A DNA stretch of 10,947 nt from contig JAUIAI010000030.1 in NCBI GenBank assembly GCA_030425615.1, positions 1 to 10,947 on the forward strand. The letters run 5' to 3'. Shown here piece after piece: positions 6,334-10,947 of the stretch. The translations under genes were made by a program, and so were the position numbers. Below the pieces are notes generated by a model. The model searched no databases and was not told the DNA's origin. It saw only the letters and a list, made by a program, of their open reading frames with translations. The DNA is from Gammaproteobacteria bacterium (GTDB taxonomy: Bacteria; Pseudomonadota; Gammaproteobacteria; Burkholderiales; Burkholderiaceae_E). The first letter of the stretch is position 1. Each line of letters begins with the position of its first letter.

Positions 6334-7245
6334 GTGCGTTTCTCGATATTCCAGGACTCGGTCATCGGCGGCCGGCACCAGAACCAGGACCGCATGGGCT
6401 ATGCCTACACGCGCGACAGTCTGCTCCTGGTGGTGGCCGACGGTATGGGCGGTCACCTGCGTGGCGAGGTGGCCGCGCAACTGACCTTGCAGGCCGTGGG
6501 CACGCTGTTCCAGGCCAGCGCCCGGCCGGCCCTCGCGGATCCGGCGGGCTTCCTGGATCGCGCGCTGATTCGCGCCCACGAGGATATCCTTGCCTATCAG
6601 AACGACAATCAGCTGCCGGAGTCGCCGCGAACGACGGTGGTCGCGGCCATCATCCAGCACGGCCATGCCTGGTGGGCACATGCCGGGGATTCGCGCCTGT
6701 ACTGGCTGCGGGAGGGCCGCGTTCACGAACGCACGGAGGATCACTCCAAGGTGCAGAGTCTGCTCCGCCTGGGACTGATCAGGCCCGAGGAGCAGGATGA
6801 CCATCCGGAGCGCAACAAGGTGCTCAACTGCCTGGGCTCTCCGTTCGATCCCCAGGTCGAGATCAGCGGGGCGCACATGCTGCGGGCAGGCGATCACCTG
6901 CTTCTTTGCTCGGACGGGGTCTGGGGGGCGCTCGATGACGCGGCGCTGGTCGGCGGCGTGATGGACCAGCGGCTGCGCGAAGCCGGGCCGCGCCTCGTGC
7001 GCCGCGCCGCCGCCCAGGGCGGGCCGGCGGCAGACAACGCCACGGCGCTCGTCGTGCGCTGGGAGTCCGAGGCGGTGCTGGGCAGCACTTCGTCCGAGGA
7101 GTTGCCCGACGGCGCCATGACGACCACGATCGCCATGGGTTCGGGAGCCGCCGACGATGGGCCGACCGACGAGATCAGCGACGATGAGATCGAGCGCACG
7201 ATCGACGAGATCCGGGCTGCCATCGAGCGCTCTGCGGGACGCTGA
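6334..7245 (+). CDS. PP2C-type Ser/Thr protein phosphatase
   Basis: The 303-residue protein contains the metal-dependent PP2C (PPM) motifs in order: HQNQDR (15-20), VADGMGGH (34-41, D36), PRTTVVAA (98-105), HAGDSRLY (116-123), DHS (136-138), LCSDGVWG (191-198, D194) and DNATALVV (234-241, D234). All expected metal-binding acidic residues are present, so it should dephosphorylate phospho-Ser/Thr proteins using Mg2+ or Mn2+. After the catalytic domain (to about 243) comes a 60-residue tail with a Ser/Thr cluster (residues 251-269) and an acidic stretch that looks helical (277-298). The start is GTG 6334, which places the NQD motif at the usual distance from the N-terminus. The only purine-rich ribosome site, GGGGCGG (6321-6327), can fold onto CCCC 6328-6331. 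With the kinase 19 bases upstream, it is probably the partner that reverses its phosphorylations. Confidence 0.95.
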   Translation: MRFSIFQDSVIGGRHQNQDRMGYAYTRDSLLLVVADGMGGHLRGEVAAQLTLQAVGTLFQASARPALADPAGFLDRALIRAHEDILAYQNDNQLPESPRTTVVAAIIQHGHAWWAHAGDSRLYWLREGRVHERTEDHSKVQSLLRLGLIRPEEQDDHPERNKVLNCLGSPFDPQVEISGAHMLRAGDHLLLCSDGVWGALDDAALVGGVMDQRLREAGPRLVRRAAAQGGPAADNATALVVRWESEAVLGSTSSEELPDGAMTTTIAMGSGAADDGPTDEISDDEIERTIDEIRAAIERSAGR

Positions 7246-7296
7246 CCGGGTGTCGTACCCTATCCGGCTTTCCGAATCCGCCGGAGGACCCCGCGC

Positions 7297-8022
7297 ATGA
7301 CCCAACGACCCGACGGCCGCCGCGACGACCAATCGCGGCCGCTCAGAATCACCCGTGGCTTCACCCGTCACGCCGAAGGCAGCGTGCTCATCGAGGTGGG
7401 CGAGACCCGGGTGCTGTGCACGGCCAGCGTCGAGCAGCGCGTGCCGCCGTTTCTGATGGGCCGTGGGCAGGGGTGGGTGACCGCCGAGTACGGCATGCTG
7501 CCCCGGGCCACCCACACCCGTGGCGCGCGCGAGGCCGCGCGTGGCAAGCAGAGTGGGCGCACGCAGGAGATCCAGCGCCTGATCGGCCGAAGCCTGCGTG
7601 CCGTCACCGACCTCGCCGCCCTGGGCGAGCGGACCGTGACCCTGGACTGCGACGTGCTGCAGGCCGACGGCGGCACGCGTTGCGCCAGCATCACCGGTGC
7701 CTATGTGGCGCTGTATGACGCATTGACGGGCCTGGTCGCGCAGGGCGCGCTGGAGGCACTGCCGCTGCGCGACGCGGTGGCGGCCGTCTCCGTGGGCATC
7801 GTTGCCGGGCGCCCGGTGCTGGATCTGAACTATGACGAGGACTCGGGCTGCGACACGGATATGAACGTCGTTATGACGGGCTCGGGCGGCATCGTCGAGC
7901 TCCAGGGCACGGCCGAGGGCGAGCCCTTTTCGTCCGCGGAGCTGGAGGCCATGATGGCGCTCGCCCGTGCCGGTGTGCAGTCCCTCGTCGCCGGTCAGCG
8001 TAAGGCGTTGGAGCAGGCATGA
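7297..8022 (+). CDS. rph: Ribonuclease PH
   Basis: This 241-residue enzyme trims the 3' ends of tRNA precursors by phosphate-dependent exoribonuclease action and also degrades structured RNA. RPLRITRGF near the N-terminus, GRGQGWVTAEYGMLPRATH (55-73), the phosphate-binding GRTQEIQRLIGR (87-98), the DCDVLQADGGTR motif (117-128) and DLNYDEDSGCDTDMNVV (176-192) match RNase PH. Acidic residues D180 and D186 sit where the metal site lies. Length equals the family norm (about 238), so this is a full enzyme, unlike the frameshifted rph of E. coli K-12. ATG 7297 has a strong ribosome site, GGAGGA (7283-7288), eight bases upstream. It follows the phosphatase after 51 bases and precedes rdgB by 43 bases; the rph-rdgB-hemW order is common in Proteobacteria. 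Confidence 0.97.
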   Translation: MTQRPDGRRDDQSRPLRITRGFTRHAEGSVLIEVGETRVLCTASVEQRVPPFLMGRGQGWVTAEYGMLPRATHTRGAREAARGKQSGRTQEIQRLIGRSLRAVTDLAALGERTVTLDCDVLQADGGTRCASITGAYVALYDALTGLVAQGALEALPLRDAVAAVSVGIVAGRPVLDLNYDEDSGCDTDMNVVMTGSGGIVELQGTAEGEPFSSAELEAMMALARAGVQSLVAGQRKALEQA

Positions 8023-8069
8023 ACGAAGTGGAAACGTCAGCGTCCGCTTGCGGCGGAGGCGCTTTGTGA
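8019..8069 (+). CDS. Possible 16-codon leader or coupling ORF between rph and rdgB
   Basis: An ATG at 8019 overlaps the rph stop as ATGA and opens a 16-residue reading frame, MNEVETSASACGGGAL. Its stop TGA (8067-8069) overlaps the rdgB start codon GTG (8066-8068) as GTGA. GGAG (8010-8013) lies five bases before the ATG. The frame therefore bridges the whole gap and overlaps both genes by a few bases, which would let ribosomes pass from rph to rdgB. No peptide family is recognised. It could be a chance ORF, since the rdgB start has its own good ribosome site inside it. Confidence 0.35.
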   Translation: MNEVETSASACGGGAL

Positions 8070-8713
8070 GCAAGACGCGCGAGCGAGACGACGCCGGCGC
8101 GCGCGTGGTGCTGGCGTCTTCGAATCCGGGCAAGTTGCGTGAGTTCTCGCGTCTGCTCGCCCCCTTGTCCTGGCAGGTCGTGTCGCAGGGGGAACTCGGC
8201 ATCGAGGCGGCCGAGGAACCGCACGTCACTTTCGTGGAGAACGCACTGGCCAAGGCGCGGCATGCGAGCGCCGCGTCGGGTCTGCCGGCGCTGGCGGACG
8301 ATTCCGGTATCTGTGTACCCGCTCTGGGCGGAGCGCCCGGCGTGCTGTCGGCCCGTTTCGCGGCCACACGGGGCGGCGAAGCGGGAGACGCCGGGAACAA
8401 TGCGTGCCTGATCGAGGCGCTGCGCGAGCTGGACCCGTCGCTCGCGGACGACGGAATCAGCGCCGCCTGCTATGTCTGCCTGCTGGTCTGGGTCGTTGCG
8501 CCGGACGATCCGCAGCCGGTGATCGCCGAGGGGCGGTGGTGGGGCAGGGTGGTCGAGCAGCCCCGGGGCGGCAACGGCTTCGGATACGACCCGCATTTCT
8601 GGTTGCCGTCACACGGCTGTACCGCCGCCGAGCTCGCACCTGACGAAAAGAACCGGATCAGTCACCGGGCGATCGCCATGCGCGAACTGATCGCCCGGCT
8701 CGGCCATGCCTGA
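8066..8713 (+). CDS. rdgB: dITP/XTP pyrophosphatase, RdgB/HAM1 family
   Basis: The enzyme hydrolyses non-canonical purine triphosphates (ITP, dITP, XTP) to monophosphates, keeping them out of DNA and RNA. The sequence shows ASSNPGKLREF (17-27), EPHVTFVENALAKARHA (51-67), LADDSGI (76-82, catalytic aspartate D78/D79), PGVLSARFA (91-99), GNGFGYDPHF (169-178) and AELAPDEKNRISHR (188-201), all family hallmarks. The RQARF segment of E. coli reads SAACY here, a mild departure. GTG 8066 is chosen because GGAGG (8055-8059) lies six bases upstream and the motif order then begins at a normal distance, giving 215 residues against 197 in E. coli. An upstream ATG at 7967 would overlap rph by 56 bases and add a low-quality Arg/Ser-rich extension. 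The end overlaps hemW by eight bases, so the two are likely cotranslated. Confidence 0.95.
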   Translation: MSKTRERDDAGARVVLASSNPGKLREFSRLLAPLSWQVVSQGELGIEAAEEPHVTFVENALAKARHASAASGLPALADDSGICVPALGGAPGVLSARFAATRGGEAGDAGNNACLIEALRELDPSLADDGISAACYVCLLVWVVAPDDPQPVIAEGRWWGRVVEQPRGGNGFGYDPHFWLPSHGCTAAELAPDEKNRISHRAIAMRELIARLGHA

Positions 8714-9917
8714 GCCGGGCGCACCCCGCGCGGCCGTGCTCGCCGGCCTGCGCCCGGAGTCGCCCAGACCGGCGTCGCCACCTGCGCTGGGCCTGTACGT
8801 GCATTTGCCGTGGTGCCTTCGCAAGTGTCCCTACTGCGATTTCAATTCACACGAACGCGGAGGCGACGACGACGATCAGGAAGCCTATCTGGACGCACTG
8901 ATCGCCGACCTCGAGACGGCCCTGCCTGCGATCTGGGGGCGCTCGGTGAGCACCGTGTTCATCGGCGGAGGAACGCCCAGTCTGTTTCCGCCGGAGCGGA
9001 TCGAGCGGCTGCTGGACGCGATCCGGGCCCGGCTGCGTTTGCTTCCCGGGGCCGAGATCACGCTCGAGGCGAACCCGGGAACATTCGAGCGCAACCGGTT
9101 CGCCGGCTACGCCCGTGCGGGCGTCACCCGTCTGTCGATCGGTGTACAGAGCTTCGACGATGCGGCGCTGCAGCGGCTCGGGCGGGTACACGATTCCGTG
9201 CAGGCCGAAGCCGCGATCGCCGAGGCGGCCGAGCACTTCGAACACTTCAACGTGGACCTGATGTTCGCGTTGCCCGGTCAGGACATGGCCGGACTCGAGC
9301 GCGATCTCGCCCGCGTGCGTGCGTGGCGACCCCCGCACTGGTCCTGCTATCAGCTCACGATCGAACCCAACACCCTGTTCGCCCGGTTCACCCCGCCCGA
9401 CATCCCGGGTCCCGATCCGGCGGACGAGATGTTCGATGCTGTGCTCGCCTGTGCGGCCGACTCCGGCCTGGAGCGCTACGAGGTCTCCGCGTTCGCCAGG
9501 CCCGGGCATCGTTGCCGGTACAACCTCGAGGTCTGGAGATTCGGCGACTATCTCGGAATCGGTGCCGGGGCGCACGGCAAGATCAGCGGCCACGACGGCG
9601 TCGTGCGCCAGGTGAGATGGCGGCACCCGCGCCGCTACATGGCCGAGGTTGCCGCCGGCCGGCCCGTCGAGAGCGAGCGCCGGCTGGATGCCTCCGACAT
9701 GGTGTTCGAGTTCGCCCTCAATGCGCTCCGGCTGGTCGAGGGGGTGCCATCCGCGCTGTTCGAGACGCAGACCGGTCTGAGTCTGGCCGTGTTCGGCTCG
9801 CGTCTGGCACGCGCCGTCGAGGACGGGTTGCTCGATCCGGACCCGACCGTGCTCCGTGCCACGCCTCTCGGTCTGCGTTTCCTGAACGACCTGACCGAAC
9901 GCTTTCTCGAAGCCTGA
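8706..9917 (+). CDS. hemW: HemW-like radical SAM protein (heme chaperone family)
   Basis: This 403-residue protein has the radical-SAM cluster motif CX3CX2C at C37, C41 and C44, followed by DF in place of the extra cysteine of HemN. Next come VFIGGGTPS, LEANPGT, RLSIGVQSF, NVDLMFALPGQ and QLTIEPNT, and the YLGIGAGAHGK segment. This set is HemW rather than coproporphyrinogen dehydrogenase HemN. HemW is known to bind heme and deliver it to respiratory enzymes. The signature HNxxYW linked to heme binding reads YNLEVW here (272-277), so the histidine and tyrosine are replaced. A short Pro/Ala-rich N-terminal extension makes it somewhat longer than the E. coli protein. ATG 8706 lies inside the last codons of rdgB. 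No clear terminator follows, only a 4-bp CTCC/GGAG hairpin at 9921-9932. Confidence 0.93.
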   Translation: MPEPGAPRAAVLAGLRPESPRPASPPALGLYVHLPWCLRKCPYCDFNSHERGGDDDDQEAYLDALIADLETALPAIWGRSVSTVFIGGGTPSLFPPERIERLLDAIRARLRLLPGAEITLEANPGTFERNRFAGYARAGVTRLSIGVQSFDDAALQRLGRVHDSVQAEAAIAEAAEHFEHFNVDLMFALPGQDMAGLERDLARVRAWRPPHWSCYQLTIEPNTLFARFTPPDIPGPDPADEMFDAVLACAADSGLERYEVSAFARPGHRCRYNLEVWRFGDYLGIGAGAHGKISGHDGVVRQVRWRHPRRYMAEVAAGRPVESERRLDASDMVFEFALNALRLVEGVPSALFETQTGLSLAVFGSRLARAVEDGLLDPDPTVLRATPLGLRFLNDLTERFLEA

Positions 9918-9945
9918 ATGCTCCGGGTGGAGTGTTCGGCATCGG

Positions 9946-10021
9946 TGCATATGCACGAGAATGCACTGCGACAGTGCATTATGCATTGATGCACCGAATC
10001 GGGGCGCTCTACAATGGTGCA
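9946..10021. promoter_or_regulatory. Cluster of NtrC-type sites upstream of glnA
   Basis: Seven TGCA tetramers fall within 76 bases. One full site is a perfect match to the NtrC pattern TGCACY-N5-RGTGCA: TGCACT, GCGAC, AGTGCA at 9962-9978. Two weaker sites have one good arm: TGCACC-N5-GGGGCG at 9990-10006, and CGCTCT-N5-GGTGCA at 10005-10021. The outer pair is centred 43 bases apart, close to four helical turns. They lie roughly 180 to 137 bases before the predicted sigma54 start, where NtrC enhancers normally act. NtrC itself is not encoded in the window. Confidence 0.75.
9986..10015 (+). promoter_or_regulatory. Sigma70-like promoter upstream of glnA, overlapped by NtrC-like sites
   Basis: TTGATG (9986-9991) and TACAAT (10010-10015) are separated by 18 bases; TACAAT matches the -10 consensus at five of six positions. 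Transcription would begin near 10022. Its -35 overlaps the left arm of one NtrC-like site, and its -10 lies in the spacer of another. This resembles E. coli glnAp1, a basal promoter repressed by phosphorylated NtrC. Confidence 0.6.
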
Positions 10022-10032
10022 TCGACGATCTG

Positions 10033-10063
10033 CCCATCCCGAATGGGGGGCACGTGTCCCCCC
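10033..10063 (+). other. Two mutually exclusive hairpins near the sigma70 start
   Basis: CCCAT (10033-10037) can pair with ATGGG (10043-10047). GGGGGG (10045-10050) can pair with CCCCCC (10058-10063) around the loop CACGTGT. Both use 10045-10047, so only one can form fully at a time. No T-run follows the GC-rich stem. They would be present only in transcripts from the upstream promoter. Confidence 0.45.
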
Positions 10064-10123
10064 TGAGACTGCCTGGCGGGGCGATTCGCGGCGTGCGGCC
10101 TTGATTGAGGCCGATTCCCGGGT

Positions 10124-10139
10124 TGGCACGGATGCTGCT
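10124..10139 (+). promoter_or_regulatory. Sigma54 (-24/-12) promoter of glnA
   Basis: TGGCACG (10124-10130), four bases, then CTGCT (10135-10139) match the sigma54 consensus TGGCACG-N4-TTGCW with one mismatch. The invariant GG (10125-10126) and GC (10137-10138) are separated by exactly ten bases. Transcription is expected to start near 10150, giving a leader of about 173 bases. With NtrC sites upstream, this is the counterpart of E. coli glnAp2 and predicts induction under nitrogen limitation. Confidence 0.8.
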
Positions 10140-10146
10140 CAGTCAG

Positions 10147-10255
10147 GGGCAACGTCCGAACCGCGTCGTCTCCGTTGCGGAGCGATTTGCGGCCACGGTG
10201 CCAATTCACCGAGAATCAGCGCGCCCGTCGGCAGTCGTGCGCCGGGACGTTGCCC
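10147..10255 (+). ncRNA. Candidate structured RNA leader of glnA
   Basis: GGGCAACGTCC (10147-10157) is exactly complementary to GGACGTTGCCC (10245-10255), an 11-bp closing stem whose 5' arm spans the predicted sigma54 start. Inside it, CCGC (10161-10164)/GCGG (10189-10192), TCG (10166-10168)/CGA (10183-10185) and CTCCG (10170-10174)/CGGAG (10178-10182) stack into one 12-bp interrupted hairpin with a TTG loop. A second hairpin is CGGTG (10196-10200)/CACCG (10207-10211). A third, weaker one is CGGC (10229-10232)/GCCG (10241-10244). The result is a junction of arms under one long stem, as in riboswitches and structured leaders. If transcription begins at 10150, eight of the eleven closing pairs remain. 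No known riboswitch class is recognised, and folding was done by eye. Confidence 0.4.
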
Positions 10256-10289
10256 AGAGATCCGGCCGGTTCGAATGCACGTCGATCCG

Positions 10290-10319
10290 GTCTTGTCGAA
10301 GACTTACGAGGAGAGCCTC
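10290..10319 (+). promoter_or_regulatory. glnA ribosome-binding site within small hairpins
   Basis: GAGGAG (10308-10313) is a strong Shine-Dalgarno sequence nine bases before ATG 10323, and it fixes the glnA start. GAGG (10308-10311) can pair with CCTC (10316-10319). Just upstream GTCTT (10290-10294) pairs with AAGAC (10299-10303) around GTCG. The short stems may affect ribosome access, but the four-pair stem is weak. Confidence 0.55.
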
Positions 10320-10322
10320 TAG

Positions 10323-10947
10323 ATGGCCAGTGCCAAAGATGTGATGAAGATGATCTCGGACCACGAGGTCAAGTTTGTCGACTTCCGCTTCACCGATACG
10401 AAGGGCAAGGAACAGCACGTCAGCGTGCCGATTTCGGCGTTCCAGGAGGACAAGTTCGACGACGGCCACGCGTTCGACGGCTCGTCGATCGCGGGTTGGA
10501 AGGGCATCGAGGCGTCCGACATGCTGCTCATGCCCGATCCTGCGACCGCCGTGATGGATCCGTTCCGCGAGGAGCCGACCCTGCTGCTGACCTGCGACGT
10601 GGTCGAGCCTTCCGACGGCAAGGGCTATGCCCGCGATCCGCGTTCTCTGGCGCGTCGAGCCGAGGCCTACCTCAAGTCGTCCGGCCTCGGTGATGTCGCC
10701 TATTTCGGCCCGGAGCCCGAGTTCTTCCTGTTCGACTCGGTCACCTGGGGCACCGACATGTCCGGAAGCTTCTACCGCCTGAACGTGGAAGAGGGCTTCT
10801 GGTCGTCGGGCAAGGAACTGGAGGGCGGCAACCTTGGGCACCGGCCCACGGTCAAGGGCGGCTACTTCCCCGTCCCGCCGGTAGATTCCCTGCAGGACAT
10901 CCGCTCCGAGATGTGCCTGATCCTCGAACAGATGGGCGTTCCGGTCG
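10323..10947 (+). CDS. glnA: Glutamine synthetase type I, N-terminal part (3' end outside window)
   Basis: The first 208 residues of glutamine synthetase, which makes glutamine from glutamate, ammonia and ATP as a cytoplasmic dodecamer, are present up to the right edge. The beta-grasp domain holds the latch DGSSIAGW (52-59), followed by DPFREEPTL (79-87). The catalytic domain begins with FGPEPEFFLFD (128-138), whose E131 and E133 match the metal-binding glutamates E129 and E131 of E. coli GlnA. DMSGSFY and the block NLGHRPTVKGGYFPVPPVDS (170-189) follow. The adenylylation tyrosine lies beyond the window. Start ATG 10323 is set by GAGGAG nine bases upstream. The long upstream region with sigma70-like, NtrC and sigma54 elements indicates nitrogen-responsive control and transcription independent of hemW. 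Confidence 0.97.
   Translation, partial: MASAKDVMKMISDHEVKFVDFRFTDTKGKEQHVSVPISAFQEDKFDDGHAFDGSSIAGWKGIEASDMLLMPDPATAVMDPFREEPTLLLTCDVVEPSDGKGYARDPRSLARRAEAYLKSSGLGDVAYFGPEPEFFLFDSVTWGTDMSGSFYRLNVEEGFWSSGKELEGGNLGHRPTVKGGYFPVPPVDSLQDIRSEMCLILEQMGVPV

Noticed and set aside
7967..8065. ATG 7967 as the rdgB start
   Set aside because: It would overlap rph by 56 bases and add an Arg/Ser-rich segment. GTG 8066 has GGAGG at ideal spacing.
5755..8400. An 881-codon open frame on the minus strand opposite the kinase, phosphatase, rph and rdgB
   Set aside because: It is antisense to four recognisable genes, crosses their boundaries, is rich in Arg/His/Ala with no domain, and is explained by the lack of stops in GC-rich complementary frames.
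9921..9932. CTCC-GGGT-GGAG hairpin after hemW as a terminator
   Set aside because: Only four pairs and no T-run; too weak to call.
8847..10037. A 396-codon open frame on the minus strand opposite hemW
   Set aside because: Antisense shadow of hemW with no recognisable domain; its first codons would lie in the NtrC site cluster.
10081..10193. Near-repeat GCGATTCGCGGC (10081-10092) and GCGATTTGCGGC (10182-10193)
   Set aside because: A single 12-base near match in GC-rich DNA, and the second copy is already explained as an arm of the leader hairpin.
10259..10290. GATCCGG repeated at 10259-10265 and 10284-10290 in the glnA leader
   Set aside because: Seven bases is too short to separate from chance, and no further copies are spaced with it.

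Overview
The window is about 11 kb of GC-rich DNA (high GC in third codon positions, very few AT-rich stretches) from a gammaproteobacterium. GreB, SpoT, omega, YicC, HemW and an NtrC/sigma54-type glnA promoter all read as gammaproteobacterial, and the composition fits a high-GC lineage such as the purple-sulfur or sulfur-oxidising Gammaproteobacteria. The lineage is an inference from gene content. No mobile element, CRISPR array, tRNA or rRNA was seen.

Layout. Bases 1-330 are the 3' end of pmbA/tldE, followed by greB (365-922). greB converges on a minus-strand operon that is transcribed yicC (5095-4178), gmk (4181-3534), rpoZ (3414-3211), spoT (3214-992). These genes are tightly coupled: a 4-base ATGA overlap joins yicC to gmk, and a TTGA overlap joins rpoZ to spoT. 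A 119-base gap between gmk and rpoZ holds a hairpin followed by a short T-rich run. Diverging from yicC is a plus-strand series: a Ser/Thr protein kinase (5223-6314), a PP2C-type protein phosphatase (6334-7245), rph (7297-8022), rdgB (8066-8713) and hemW (8706-9917). After a 405-base regulatory region comes the 5' part of glnA (10323 to the window edge).

Functional theme. The locus combines guanine-nucleotide and stress control (Gmk, SpoT, omega), transcript cleavage or decay (GreB, YicC, RNase PH), nucleotide-pool sanitation (RdgB) and a Ser/Thr kinase-phosphatase pair placed between them. The kinase and phosphatase are 19 bases apart and are probably an antagonistic pair; their substrates cannot be read from the sequence. 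HemW carries a changed version of the HNxxYW signature linked to heme binding.

The richest non-coding region is 9918-10322 upstream of glnA. It contains a cluster of NtrC-type half-sites with one perfect 17-bp site, a sigma70-like promoter overlapped by further NtrC-like sites, a well-formed sigma54 -24/-12 promoter, and a long leader. From the predicted sigma54 start onward that leader can fold into a multi-helix structure closed by an 11-bp perfect stem. The promoter logic resembles the known E. coli glnAp1/glnAp2 arrangement. The structured leader is the best candidate here for something undescribed.
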